The notes below the pieces were generated by a model. That model saw only the letters and a program-made list of their open reading frames with translations, ran no database searches and was not told the origin of the DNA. 64,000 nt of DNA from Nitrosovibrio tenuis (GTDB lineage: Bacteria; Pseudomonadota; Gammaproteobacteria; Burkholderiales; Nitrosomonadaceae): positions 152,365 through 216,364 of the forward strand of contig NZ_FOBH01000005.1 in NCBI RefSeq assembly GCF_900109785.1. Direction: 5' to 3'. Position 1 is the first letter of the stretch. Every line of letters starts with the position of its first letter. The position numbers and the translations under genes were made by a program. Positions 17,337 through 26,837 of the stretch are shown here, in pieces.

Positions 17337-18857
17337 CTACTCTACCCGCACGAGATTCAAATCCAGTTGCGTACTGGAAGCGGATGGCGACAGCGATGCG
17401 CGGCCATGGCGCTGCGCCGCCAGAACCGACAGGTATTCCGCCGTAATGTCTCCCGTAATGTAACGGCCGTCGAAACAGGAGGTCTCGTAATGCGTGATGG
17501 ATGGATTAAGCCGCCGCACGTCGTTGATAAGGGAATCGAGGTCATGATAAACGAGATAGTCGGCGCCGATTTCGCGGCAAATTTCGTCGTCATCCCGCCC
17601 GGTAGCGATGAGTTCCTCGCGAGTCGGCATATCGATCCCATACACATTGGGGAATCTTACCGGTGGCGCGGCGGAAGCGAAATAAACCTTATGGGCGCCG
17701 GCTTCCTGCGCCATTTGCACGATTTCCCGGCTGGTGGTGCCGCGCACGACTGAGTCATCCACCAACAGTACGTTCTTGCCCCGGAACTCCACACTCATGG
17801 CATTGAGCTTTTGCCGAACCGATTTGCGCCGCTGCTGCTGGCCCGGCATGATAAAGGTACGTCCAATGTAGCGGTTCTTGACGAACCCTTCGCGGAAACT
17901 CACTCCAAGACGGTTGGCAAGCTGCAAGGCACTGGGGCGGCCGGAATCAGGAATCGGAATGACCACGTCAATATCCAGATGCCGCATGGTCGCGGTAATT
18001 TTATCGGCCAGGCTCTCACCCATGTTGAGCCGTGTTTCATATACCGATATGCCATCCATTACTGAATCAGGACGCGCTAAATAGACGTATTCGAAGATGC
18101 AGGGATTATGCGAGGGATTGGCTGCGCATTGTTTATTGTAGAAATTACCGTCATCATCGATAAAAACCGCCTCCCCCGGCGCAACATCGCGTATCAGCTT
18201 AAATCCTAATGTATCCAGCGCGACACTCTCGGACGCCACCAGATAATCTGTCCCATGCTCGGTCTCGGCAGAACCAAAAATAAGGGGTCGGATGCCATAG
18301 GGGTCGCGAAAAGCCAGCAACCCGTAACCCGCGATCATCGCTACAACCGCGTAGGCGCCCCGGCAGCGCCGATGCACCCCTGATACTGCGGCAAAAATGG
18401 CAGCGGGGTCAAGCTGGTGGTTTTTTGTACTTCTCTGCAATTCGTGCGCCAGTACATTGAGCAGTACTTCCGAATCCGAACTGGTATTGACGTGGCGCAA
18501 GTCCTCTCGGAACAATTCCTGATTAAGCTGTGTCGCATTCGTAAGATTTCCGTTGTGCCCAAGCACAATGCCAAATGGGGAGTTGACATAAAACGGCTGT
18601 GCCCCGGCCGGCGATTCGGTGGAGCCGGAAGTGGGGTACCGCACATGTCCGATACCCATATTGCCTGCCAGAGACCGCATATTACGCGTGCGAAACACGT
18701 CGCGGACCAGGCCGCCGCCCTTGTGCATGTGGAATGTATTGCCCTCCGCGGTGACAATGCCAGCGGCATCCTGTCCGCGATGCTGGAGCACCAGCAGTCC
18801 GTCATATAGCAGTTGGTTGACGGGAGTATGTGCTACCAGGCCCAGAATTCCACACAT
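17337..18857 (-). CDS. purF: Amidophosphoribosyltransferase
   Basis: First committed step of purine synthesis: transfers glutamine ammonia to PRPP. The 506-residue protein starts [10 protein letters not shown], so removal of Met exposes the N-terminal nucleophile Cys2 of the glutaminase domain; this decides the start over an ATG/other codon five residues earlier. The glutaminase domain is followed by the phosphoribosyltransferase domain with the PRPP loop [14 protein letters not shown] and conserved [12 protein letters not shown]. It follows cvpA, its usual partner. Confidence 0.96.
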   Translation of the reverse strand: MCGILGLVAHTPVNQLLYDGLLVLQHRGQDAAGIVTAEGNTFHMHKGGGLVRDVFRTRNMRSLAGNMGIGHVRYPTSGSTESPAGAQPFYVNSPFGIVLGHNGNLTNATQLNQELFREDLRHVNTSSDSEVLLNVLAHELQRSTKNHQLDPAAIFAAVSGVHRRCRGAYAVVAMIAGYGLLAFRDPYGIRPLIFGSAETEHGTDYLVASESVALDTLGFKLIRDVAPGEAVFIDDDGNFYNKQCAANPSHNPCIFEYVYLARPDSVMDGISVYETRLNMGESLADKITATMRHLDIDVVIPIPDSGRPSALQLANRLGVSFREGFVKNRYIGRTFIMPGQQQRRKSVRQKLNAMSVEFRGKNVLLVDDSVVRGTTSREIVQMAQEAGAHKVYFASAAPPVRFPNVYGIDMPTREELIATGRDDDEICREIGADYLVYHDLDSLINDVRRLNPSITHYETSCFDGRYITGDITAEYLSVLAAQRHGRASLSPSASSTQLDLNLVRVE

Positions 18858-18971
18858 GATTGCGCTCCGCAAAGATGACTTAGATTAACGATGCACAAAA
18901 AGGTGCAAAAAATTCAATACCGATGCCACATTGGACGAAATAAACATGGACGAGATGTGCCGGCTGCGCTT

Positions 18972-19493
18972 CTACGATAGTCGTTCATTGTTCCGCTTCA
19001 ATCTTACAAAGTTGATGTGCCTGGATAAATCCTGCGGCAGCCAGGGCACTACGAACATTACTGCAGTTTCCAACGGACCGCTCAGCACGGCTTTTCGCCA
19101 GAATGGCTCTTGCGGAAGTGCGGTCAGCCCCGCTGTCAGGACGATTAATAACACCACCAGCAGCCCACGTATGAACCCGAACAATGAGCCTAAAAACCTG
19201 TCAGCAAGCCCCAGCCCAGCGGTTTTGGTCAAAGATGATGCCGCCATGGCAATAAGACCCACTGCCACAAGTGTCGCGAGAAATAGCGCGGCGAACGCAA
19301 ACAACATACGCAGGGATTCGCCGGCAATGAAAGATGGCAGGATTGGCGCAAACTGAGACGCAAATGAATTCGCTACCATGAACGCGACAATCCAGCCCGC
19401 CAATGACACCAGTTCGCGTACAACCCCCCGCACCAGGCTCAGCAAGATCGATATGCCGAGTATGGCAAGCACGCAATAATCGAAGGCAGTCAT
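18972..19493 (-). CDS. cvpA: CvpA family membrane protein
   Basis: The 173-residue protein has four hydrophobic helices and the family N-terminus MTAFDYCVLAILGISILLSL, with the conserved RGVVRELVSLAGW block. CvpA proteins are inner-membrane proteins linked to colicin V production and to bile and envelope stress. The invariant location directly before purF supports the call. It is 114 bp ahead of purF and 51 bp behind dedD. Confidence 0.9.
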   Translation of the reverse strand: MTAFDYCVLAILGISILLSLVRGVVRELVSLAGWIVAFMVANSFASQFAPILPSFIAGESLRMLFAFAALFLATLVAVGLIAMAASSLTKTAGLGLADRFLGSLFGFIRGLLVVLLIVLTAGLTALPQEPFWRKAVLSGPLETAVMFVVPWLPQDLSRHINFVRLKRNNERLS

Positions 19494-19544
19494 TTCAAAG
19501 CGGGATTCGCCCGGCTGTTGGGAAATCTACCATTCATCATAGTA

Positions 19545-20219
19545 CTATTTGTCTGTCACTACGCCCTCGAATCCGAGCTTCTTCAGCTTTTCACGCGTCT
19601 CCTCGGCTTGCTCGCGCGTGCGGAAAGGGCCGACCCGCACGCGGGTTACTTCGCCTTTCTCTGCCCCTTTGTCGACCTTCATCGCTTCCGTATAAGCCTT
19701 TGCGCCTGGGCCACCCTTGGAATCGATATATTCACTGGAGTCCCGGGACATCAGATTTTGCAGCTGCTGTCTGGCTTTGGCCGGGTTAGAAAAAGCACCT
19801 AACTGCACCACAAATGCGTCAGTAGTCTCGGCGGTAGCGGCGGTGGATTTTCCCCGTTCCGATGCCAGCTTCGTATCCGTTTTCTTCCCCGCTGGCTTGC
19901 CGGCCGGTTCCATGGATGGGGTCGGCTTTACTGATGACTCCGGAGTGACCTGCTCGTCCTGTCGAACTCCGGTTGGCGGTTTCTCGACGGTAGCCGCATC
20001 TGTCGCTTGGCTGGAACCCACAGCGCCGGAATCAAATTCCTCCGCAGAGTCTTCCGCAGGTATGCGAATGTCAATCTCTTGACTTCGCTCTTCCGGTTTA
20101 CTGTCCAGCAACATCGGTAGGATTACAATCGCGGCCACCACCAGGGTAACGGCCCCGACCAGACGCCTTCTGGCGCGTTTTCTGAGCTGAATTTCTTCTT
20201 CGCTAACTGTCTTTGCCAT
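19545..20219 (-). CDS. dedD: SPOR-domain protein DedD-like
   Basis: The 224-residue protein has a basic cytoplasmic N-terminus, one membrane helix (VGAVTLVVAAIVILPMLL), a Pro/Ser/Glu-rich periplasmic linker and a C-terminal SPOR domain (about 145-224: FVVQLGAFSNPAKARQQL, then VRVGPFRTREQAEETREKL). SPOR domains bind denuded peptidoglycan at the division septum. I took the ATG at 20219 (MAKTVSEEEIQL); ten upstream codons read back into folC. The start overlaps the folC end by 17 bp. Confidence 0.88.
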   Translation of the reverse strand: MAKTVSEEEIQLRKRARRRLVGAVTLVVAAIVILPMLLDSKPEERSQEIDIRIPAEDSAEEFDSGAVGSSQATDAATVEKPPTGVRQDEQVTPESSVKPTPSMEPAGKPAGKKTDTKLASERGKSTAATAETTDAFVVQLGAFSNPAKARQQLQNLMSRDSSEYIDSKGGPGAKAYTEAMKVDKGAEKGEVTRVRVGPFRTREQAEETREKLKKLGFEGVVTDK

Positions 20220-21561
20220 CTCTCGATTTTTTGATTGCCGCGTGCTCAACCACGCTCAACCGTATCCGGTACCGCAACACTTCCGCTACGGTATGAAATG
20301 AGCCAAAAACGCAGATTCTATCACTTCCGGTTGCTCGCTCACAGGCATATGCATAGGCTGCGGCAGGATCCGGAAAAGTGCGGATTGACTCTTCCCCTGC
20401 CATAACGTCTTTCCCTAGTCCTGCGGCACGGAGTGCCTGCACGATTTCATTGGACGAAGCGCCACGACGGGCACCGATACCCGCCGTCAGCCATATATCG
20501 ACCTTGCTGGCCATCGCCTGTGCAACGCCAGGGATATCCTTGTCTTTGAGCATGGCAAATACTGCATAAGTCCTGTTAAAACGATCCATGCGATCGAGGT
20601 TATCGGCCAACGCACGCGCAGCGCCCGGATTATGCGCCACATCCAGCACGGTTACCGGCCGCCCGGGTAATACCTGAAATCGCGCGGGCCAATTAACCTC
20701 CAGTAAGCCTCGGCGTATATCGCCCATGGTAACCGGCAGATTGTCCTTCACGGCATCGAGTGCGGCCAGGCAGGCACTAGCATTATGCAACTGATAGGCT
20801 CCTCGCAGAGCAGGATAGGGAAGCGAATGGCGTTTTCCTTGCTCATCCCAGTAGCCCCACCCTGCCTCGCTGGTCGAGTAGCCGAAGTGTTCGCCAATGT
20901 GGAGAAGTTTTGCACCAATTTCATTCGCATACTGACGAACAGTCACGGGAATATCCGGCTCCGAACAGATTGCGATCTTCCCCTTTCTGAAAATTCCAGC
21001 TTTCTCGAATCCGATTTTCTCCCGCGTGTTGCCGAGATAATCCATATGGTCGAAATCGACACTGGTCACCACCGCGCAATCGGCATTGAAAATATTGACT
21101 GCATCCAATCGTCCGCCCAGCCCCACCTCCAGAATGGCAATCTCTATCTCTGCCTTTGTGAAGAGATGTACCGCTGCCAGCGTACCGAATTCGAAATAAG
21201 TCAGTGAAACGCCACAGCTTGTCCTCGCTGTTTCCACCGCCTCGAAAGCACTGCATAATTCGCCGTCAGTCGCTTCCCGCTGAGCTACTCGCACCCGTTC
21301 GTTATAACGGAGTAAATGGGGTGAAGTGTAGCAACCGACACGATACCCGGCGCAGCTCAAAATGGCTTCCATCATGGCGCATGTTGACCCTTTACCGTTG
21401 GTTCCGCCAACCGTGATAACGGGAAAAGACGGGACGAGGCCTAGCTCAGCCCTGACCCGATCCACGCGCCCCAGTCCCATCTCGATGGTCGTCGGATGGA
21501 GACCTTCCAGATAAGTTAACCAATCCGAAAGCGTCCGGGATTCTGAATGAGGTTTGACCAT
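20203..21561 (-). CDS. folC: Bifunctional dihydrofolate synthase / folylpolyglutamate synthase
   Basis: Adds glutamate to dihydropteroate and to reduced folates in the cytoplasm. The 452-residue Mur-ligase-family protein has the ATP loop ITVGGTNGKGSTCAMME, the central FEFGTLAAVHLF segment, GLGGRLDAVN and the C-terminal DVAHNPGAARAL motif. Length and motif order match FolC. It lies 135 bp after accD, the usual betaproteobacterial order. Confidence 0.95.
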   Translation of the reverse strand: MVKPHSESRTLSDWLTYLEGLHPTTIEMGLGRVDRVRAELGLVPSFPVITVGGTNGKGSTCAMMEAILSCAGYRVGCYTSPHLLRYNERVRVAQREATDGELCSAFEAVETARTSCGVSLTYFEFGTLAAVHLFTKAEIEIAILEVGLGGRLDAVNIFNADCAVVTSVDFDHMDYLGNTREKIGFEKAGIFRKGKIAICSEPDIPVTVRQYANEIGAKLLHIGEHFGYSTSEAGWGYWDEQGKRHSLPYPALRGAYQLHNASACLAALDAVKDNLPVTMGDIRRGLLEVNWPARFQVLPGRPVTVLDVAHNPGAARALADNLDRMDRFNRTYAVFAMLKDKDIPGVAQAMASKVDIWLTAGIGARRGASSNEIVQALRAAGLGKDVMAGEESIRTFPDPAAAYAYACERATGSDRICVFGSFHTVAEVLRYRIRLSVVEHAAIKKSRDGKDS

Positions 21562-21696
21562 GACGGTGTCTGAGCCCCGCTGCCTGGTTTGAAGGTATGA
21601 AGAGGATAAAAAATGATAAGACCAACCGGGAATCGGCGGACGGCTGAGTGAACCCGACGCGCCTGCAACACAACCTGTTTCTCGTACCGCAGATTC

Positions 21697-22563
21697 TCAG
21701 GATACCGGGGGGGCACGCATCAGTAACGTGCACAGGTTTGCAATCTTATCGCGCATGCGCCTCCGATCCACGATCATGTCGATCGCCCCATGTTCCAGCA
21801 GGAATTCAGAGCGCTGAAAACCTTCCGGCAGGGTTTGGCGTACCGTCTGTTCGATTACCCGAGGGCCTGCGAAACCGATCAGCGCGGCCGGCTCAGCGAT
21901 GACGACATCGCCAAGGAAAGCAAAACTCGCCGATACGCCGCCCATGGTGGGATCCGTCAGCACGGAAATAAAGGGAAGCCGTTCCTCGCTCAATTGAGCA
22001 AGCGCAGCTGTTGTTTTCGCCATTTGCATTAACGATAGCAAACCTTCCTGCATGCGCGCGCCACCACTGGCTGCGAAGCACACAAAAGCCAGCCGTTGCT
22101 CAACGCAAACCTGTACCCCGCGAACGAAGCGCTCGCCTACGACGGAACCCATCGATCCGCCCATGAAGCCGAATTCGAACGCTGCCGCAACCAGCGGGAC
22201 CGTTTTGACACTACCCTGCATCACTACCAGGGAATCATCTTCATCAGTATCCCGTTTTGCCTCCGCTAACCGATCGACATAGCGCTTGCTGTCCTTGAAT
22301 TTCAATGGATCAAGCGATTGCACTTCAGGGCCGATCTCGTAGCGCCCCTGGGTATCCAGAAACAGATCGAGGCGAACCCTGGCGGAAATTCTGTTGTGAT
22401 GGTTACACTTGGGGCATACATTAAGATTGTTTCCGAGATCAGAGTAATACAGCACCGCATCGCATGAGGCGCATTTGCTCCACAAACCCTCGGGCACGAC
22501 TTTTTTTTCGCCGCTTTCCTTACGCTTGATTTTTGGCGGGAGGAGTTTCTGAAACCAGCTCAT
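21697..22563 (-). CDS. accD: Acetyl-CoA carboxylase carboxyltransferase subunit beta
   Basis: Transfers the carboxyl group from carboxybiotin to acetyl-CoA, with AccA, for fatty acid synthesis. The 288-residue protein has the N-terminal zinc ribbon, C34xxC37 (CASCD) and C53xxC56 (CPKCNHH), and a crotonase-fold carboxyltransferase domain with [12 protein letters not shown] and [12 protein letters not shown]. The first base triplet overlaps the end of a small unsupported frame upstream. Confidence 0.96.
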   Translation of the reverse strand: MSWFQKLLPPKIKRKESGEKKVVPEGLWSKCASCDAVLYYSDLGNNLNVCPKCNHHNRISARVRLDLFLDTQGRYEIGPEVQSLDPLKFKDSKRYVDRLAEAKRDTDEDDSLVVMQGSVKTVPLVAAAFEFGFMGGSMGSVVGERFVRGVQVCVEQRLAFVCFAASGGARMQEGLLSLMQMAKTTAALAQLSEERLPFISVLTDPTMGGVSASFAFLGDVVIAEPAALIGFAGPRVIEQTVRQTLPEGFQRSEFLLEHGAIDMIVDRRRMRDKIANLCTLLMRAPPVS

Positions 22564-22865
22564 AAGCTTGCGCGGTAATGACAGCGATTCAGTGGAAGAC
22601 CGAAAATAGCACTTTCACCCGCTAGCCCGGATATTTCAACGGCTGGCGGGATCATGGCAAGATACTTCGGAAACAGCTTTTGGGTATCCCGCGTTAAGCT
22701 AATAGACGAGCCTATTCGCGCGAAGCGGGGGCGCAAAGATGCCGTAAAATACCCGTCAGCACCCATGAAGGCCCGAGAGCGTCCATTGCATTTCAACCCT
22801 GTTGACCAGATCTCGTTGTTCATACCACTTCCGCAATTTCAAGCCGGTTTGGTGAAATATACCGG
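22564..22865. other. Gap between trpA and accD
   Basis: About 300 bp inside the otherwise tight cluster. An 87-codon minus-strand frame (22560-22823) ends in an ATGA overlap with accD and has GGAAG before its ATG, but its sequence looks non-protein-like and I do not accept it. A hairpin AGCCGGT/ACCGGCT (22842-22867) includes the trpA stop codon and may be a weak terminator. Confidence 0.4.
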
Positions 22866-23678
22866 CTAATGTGCAGGGCCCGCTTCGTCGACAGCGGTCC
22901 GCAGGCTTTTCACCAATCGGTATACATTTGACAGGACTTCCGTTTTTGCGGATTTCTCTATTTCCTCGACGATGCGACTCCCTACGACCACAGCATCCGC
23001 GAGTTCCGCCACTGCCTTGGCTGTGGTTCTATCGCGTATACCAAAACCGACGCCAATAGGGATGGAAATATGTGAACGCAACTGGGCCAATTTGTTTGCG
23101 ACATCGCGCAGGTCAAGATTGAGGGAACCGGTCACGCCCTTCAATGACACATAATAAACATAACCTTGTGCCAGTTGCGCCACGTGCGCGATGCGCGCTT
23201 GCGGGGTAGTCGGCGAGAGAAGAAAAATAGCGTCGATTTTATGACGCCTGAGATACTTTACCCATTCTGCGGATTCTTCCGGCGGATAATCCACCGTCAA
23301 TACGCCATCTACGCCGCATTCTTTTGCTCTTGCGGCGAATGTCTCATAGCCCATCGCCTCTATTGGATTCGCATACCCCATCAGTACGACCGGGGTGCTC
23401 TGATTGTTTTTTCTGAAGTCTTCCACCATGGTCAGCACATCCTTCAAGCACACGTGGTGCTTCAAAGCCCGCTCGGAAGCCCGCTGTATGGAAGGCCCAT
23501 CAGCCATGGGATCGGAGAACGGAACGCCCAGCTCTATGATGTCCGCCCCCGCCTTGACCAGCTCATGCATCAATGAAGTCATCATTGCAGGTTCGGGATC
23601 GCCTGCAGTGATGAAAGGAATCAGAGCTTTCCGTTTTTGTTGGCGAAGCTTGTCGAATACGGTTGTAATACGGGACAT
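22866..23678 (-). CDS. trpA: Tryptophan synthase alpha subunit
   Basis: Cleaves indole-3-glycerol phosphate to indole, which is channelled to TrpB. The 270-residue TIM-barrel protein has the catalytic Glu in IIELGVPFSDPMADGP and the catalytic Asp in DGVLTVDYPPEES, plus the phosphate loop GVGFGIRDRTTA. It follows trpB after 15 bp, the expected coupling. Confidence 0.96.
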   Translation of the reverse strand: MSRITTVFDKLRQQKRKALIPFITAGDPEPAMMTSLMHELVKAGADIIELGVPFSDPMADGPSIQRASERALKHHVCLKDVLTMVEDFRKNNQSTPVVLMGYANPIEAMGYETFAARAKECGVDGVLTVDYPPEESAEWVKYLRRHKIDAIFLLSPTTPQARIAHVAQLAQGYVYYVSLKGVTGSLNLDLRDVANKLAQLRSHISIPIGVGFGIRDRTTAKAVAELADAVVVGSRIVEEIEKSAKTEVLSNVYRLVKSLRTAVDEAGPAH

Positions 23679-23693
23679 GGAAAGCGTTTTATA

Positions 23694-24890
23694 TCAAAAA
23701 GTGATACCGGAGGCCTGCGCCACGGTGGCCATATCCTTGTCGCCGCGCCCGGAAAGATTTACCAGCAGGAGCTTATTGCGGCTGAGCGTGGGTGCGAGCC
23801 GGGCGGCATACGCCAGCGCGTGACTGGATTCCAGAGCAGGTATGATACCCTCATAATGGCACAGGCTATGGAACGCTTCCAACGCCTCGGCATCCGTTAT
23901 CCCGACATATTCAGCGCGATTGCTGTCTTTGAGCCAGGCATGTTCGGGGCCCACCCCAGGATAATCCAGACCGGCTGAAATGGAGTGGGTCTCGACAATC
24001 TGTCCGTTTTCATCCTGGATCAGATAGGTGCGGTTACCATGCAATACTCCGGGTTTTCCGCTAGTCAGGGTAGCGGCGTGCTGACCGCTTTCGATTCCAA
24101 GCCCTGCCGCCTCTACACCTACCATGCGAATGTCGCTGTCGATGTAGGGGTAAAACAAGCCAATGGCATTCGATCCGCCCCCGACGCAAGCGATCAGCAC
24201 ATCCGGCTGCCGGCCGTACTCTTCCTGCATCTGCAGGATGGATTCGCGTCCGATGATTGCCTGGAAATCCCGCACCATCATCGGATAAGGATGCGGTCCC
24301 GCCACCGTGCCAATGATATAGAAGGTATCCTCGACGTTGGTCACCCAGTCGCGCATGGCCTCGTTCAACGCATCTTTCAACGTCCTGGAACCCGATTCGA
24401 CCGGAACCACCGTTGCGCCCAGCAACTTCATCCGGTACACGTTGGCAGCCTGGCGTTGGACATCCGTGGAACCCATATAGACGACGCATTGCATGCCATA
24501 GCGCGCAGCCACCGTGGCACTGGCGACGCCATGCTGACCCGCTCCAGTCTCGGCAATGATGCGCGATTTACCCATGCGCCGAGCCAAGAGCGCCTGGCCG
24601 ATGGCATTATTGATCTTGTGCGCGCCGGTATGATTCAGATCTTCCCGTTTCAGCAAAATCTGCGCGCCTCCCAGATGCTCCGACCATCTTTTGGCATGAT
24701 AGATGGGGCTGGGCCGTCCCACATAATGCTTCAATTCATAGGCGAATTCCGCCAGAAAATCGGCGTCGTTGCGATAGCGCTCGTACTGTACGCGCAGATC
24801 TTCCAGCGCTGCAATCAGCGTTTCAGCGACGAACACGCCGCCATAGGGACCGAAGTGCCCCTGGCTGTCGGGAAGATCATAAATTTTCAC
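23694..24890 (-). CDS. trpB: Tryptophan synthase beta subunit
   Basis: Joins indole and serine with pyridoxal phosphate. The 398-residue protein has the PLP lysine in [12 protein letters not shown], the glutamine-amidating ETGAGQHG segment and the phosphate cup [10 protein letters not shown] took a GTG start at 24890 ([17 protein letters not shown]) because GAGGAG stands at the right distance; 27 upstream codons overlap trpF and match nothing. It overlaps the trpF end by 14 bp. Confidence 0.95.
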   Translation of the reverse strand: MKIYDLPDSQGHFGPYGGVFVAETLIAALEDLRVQYERYRNDADFLAEFAYELKHYVGRPSPIYHAKRWSEHLGGAQILLKREDLNHTGAHKINNAIGQALLARRMGKSRIIAETGAGQHGVASATVAARYGMQCVVYMGSTDVQRQAANVYRMKLLGATVVPVESGSRTLKDALNEAMRDWVTNVEDTFYIIGTVAGPHPYPMMVRDFQAIIGRESILQMQEEYGRQPDVLIACVGGGSNAIGLFYPYIDSDIRMVGVEAAGLGIESGQHAATLTSGKPGVLHGNRTYLIQDENGQIVETHSISAGLDYPGVGPEHAWLKDSNRAEYVGITDAEALEAFHSLCHYEGIIPALESSHALAYAARLAPTLSRNKLLLVNLSGRGDKDMATVAQASGITF

Positions 24891-25503
24891 TGGCTCGAAC
24901 TCCTCGCATGAAAGCGGCAATCTTCTCCGTGTCTTTGATGCCTTTGGCTGTTTCCACACCGCTGGATACATCTACTGCCCACGGTCGGATCCGCCTGATT
25001 GCCTCCATAACATTATCAGGCTGCAACCCCCCGGAAAGAATCAGCGGAAGCGGTAGATTCCGAGGGATCAGATTCCAGTCAAAAACATTACCGGTACCGC
25101 CCGGCTCACCTTCAACATAGGTATCCAGCAGCAATCCTCTGGCTCCGCCATAGCGGGTCGCGTATTGTATCAAATCTACCCCAGTCCTGACGCGCACTGC
25201 CTTTATATAAGGCAGGAAAAATTGACCGCAAAAATCCGGAGACTCATTGCCGTGGAATTGCAGCAAATGGAGTCCCGCAACTGATGAAGTTTCCTTTACC
25301 CACTCCGCATCGGGATCGACATAAACACCCACTGCGGTAACGAATGGCGGTAGCGCAGCGATAATTTCCTGAGCTTTTGCCGGGGTGATATAGCGTGCGC
25401 TTTGCCTCCAGAACACGAAACCGATGGCGTTGGCGCCGTGGCGCACTGCTGTCAGTGCGTCCTCACCACGTGTAATACCGCAAATTTTAATTCGAATAGC
25501 CAT
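24877..25503 (-). CDS. trpF: Phosphoribosylanthranilate isomerase
   Basis: Converts phosphoribosylanthranilate to the carboxyphenylamino-deoxyribulose phosphate. The 208-residue barrel starts [13 protein letters not shown] with the catalytic cysteine in KICG, and shows [27 protein letters not shown] (catalytic Asp) and [10 protein letters not shown]. It lies between truA and trpB, overlapping trpB. Confidence 0.95.
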   Translation of the reverse strand: MAIRIKICGITRGEDALTAVRHGANAIGFVFWRQSARYITPAKAQEIIAALPPFVTAVGVYVDPDAEWVKETSSVAGLHLLQFHGNESPDFCGQFFLPYIKAVRVRTGVDLIQYATRYGGARGLLLDTYVEGEPGGTGNVFDWNLIPRNLPLPLILSGGLQPDNVMEAIRRIRPWAVDVSSGVETAKGIKDTEKIAAFMRGVRASENL

Positions 25504-25581
25504 AGAGTCGATCTTTATCGATGCTTATCCTATCATTGGACGTATTTCCGATACGTCCGGAATAACATTACTGTTGATCCC

Positions 25582-26418
25582 TCATGTGCGCTCGTTGGGA
25601 GAATCCTGCGCCCAGCTCAGCCTGCCGGTCGCGGACAATACTGCCGCAAGCGGCGGCTCGGCAAAACGGGGAAGTTTCCACTTGTCATCATAGCTGACCC
25701 CTGCGAGGTATAGTCCGGCTGCAGGAAACGTGGGCGCAGCATCGCTGCGTCGACGGCCTGTCAGCACTTCGCGTATCCATTCCGGGGGATATTTGCGCTT
25801 GCCCACATAAATGAGGCACCCCAGAATATTGCGCACCATGTGATGCAGGAATGCGTTGGCTCGGAGTTCGAATGCGATAACGTCATCTTGGCGGGTAATA
25901 TCGATCTTCGTCAGAGTGCGTATGGGGGATTTGGCTTGGCACTCGGCGGCCCGAAACGCGCTGAAGTCGTGCTCGCCCAGGAGCAGGCGAGCGGCGGCCT
26001 GCATGGATGCAAGATCAAGCGCCTGGTGAAACCAACCCATCTTGTGATGGTAAAGACCAGGGCGCACCGAACTGTTCAACAGCAGATAAAGATAGCGGCG
26101 TTCAATGGCGCAATAGCGCGCATGAAAGTCATCCGGCATTCGCGAGGCCCACCGAACTGCGATACTGTCAGGCAACAGCGCATTGACCCCGCGCACCCAG
26201 GCTGTCTCGGGCCGCTGCGCCTGAGTGTCAAAATGCACGACCTGATACACCGCGTGGACCCCGGCATCGGTTCGTCCCGCCGTCACGACGCGGATGTCGC
26301 CATCCGCGATTTTGGATAATGCGGCCTCCAACGCATCCTGCACCGAGCCGCCTGAACGCTGGCTTTGCCAGCCGCAGAAACCGCTGCCATCGTACTCCAA
26401 TGCCAACGCAACCCTCAC
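25582..26418 (-). CDS. truA: tRNA pseudouridine synthase A
   Basis: Makes pseudouridine at positions 38-40 of the anticodon arm. The 278-residue protein begins at a GTG (MRVALALEYDGSGFCGWQSQ), contains the catalytic aspartate in AGRTDAGVHA and the RRYLYLLLNS and NAFLHHMVRNI blocks. It sits between fimV and trpF as usual in betaproteobacteria. Confidence 0.95.
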   Translation of the reverse strand: MRVALALEYDGSGFCGWQSQRSGGSVQDALEAALSKIADGDIRVVTAGRTDAGVHAVYQVVHFDTQAQRPETAWVRGVNALLPDSIAVRWASRMPDDFHARYCAIERRYLYLLLNSSVRPGLYHHKMGWFHQALDLASMQAAARLLLGEHDFSAFRAAECQAKSPIRTLTKIDITRQDDVIAFELRANAFLHHMVRNILGCLIYVGKRKYPPEWIREVLTGRRRSDAAPTFPAAGLYLAGVSYDDKWKLPRFAEPPLAAVLSATGRLSWAQDSPNERT

Positions 26419-26490
26419 AGCACAGGCGCATTCATGGTAATTGCTGAGAAACTTTCAGAAATTTTCAAGAGGGAACCCGCGGAACCGAGC

Positions 26491-26772
26491 GACCGCGAAG
26501 GGCAGAGCAGTGTCTTCCGAAGGAAGATGCGACCCCGTAGCGGGATGCAGGCGCCCCAGTATATGCGAACTGCCATCCCCTCCGCTGCCCGATCCTCGCT
26601 TGGCGACCCCTCGGGCGACGCTTTGGGGCGCGACCGCGAAGGGCAGAGCAGTGTCTTCCGAAGGAAGATGCGACCCCGTAGCAGGATGCAGGCGCTCCAG
26701 TATATGCGGTCTGCCATCCCCTCCGCTGCCCGATCCTCGCTTGTCGACCCCTCGGGCGACGCTTTGGGGCGC
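26491..26772. repeat. Tandem duplication of a 141-bp unit
   Basis: Two copies, 26491-26631 and 26632-26772, start with GACCGCGAAGGGCAGAGC and end with GACGCTTTGGGGCGC; they differ at only a few positions. The period is 47 codons, so frames stay open on both strands, but no frame looks like a protein. Small inverted repeats occur inside (TCTTCC-GAA-GGAAGA; CCCCGTAGCGGG). It fills the gap between truA and fimV and looks like a structured intergenic repeat element. Confidence 0.8.
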
Positions 26773-26837
26773 CCATTGCGATCCGCGGTGCAATCGCTAA
26801 AAAATGAAATCATCTGACTGATGATCCGAGGAAGCGC

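Noticed and set aside
22560..22823. 87-codon minus-strand frame that ends in ATGA with accD
   Set aside because: Good spacing before its start, but the protein looks random and the rest of the gap has no conserved signal. Kept as a mention in the gap entry only.
26415..26817. Long overlapping frames on both strands across the tandem repeat
   Set aside because: They exist only because the repeat unit is a multiple of three; none has a plausible protein sequence or ribosome site.
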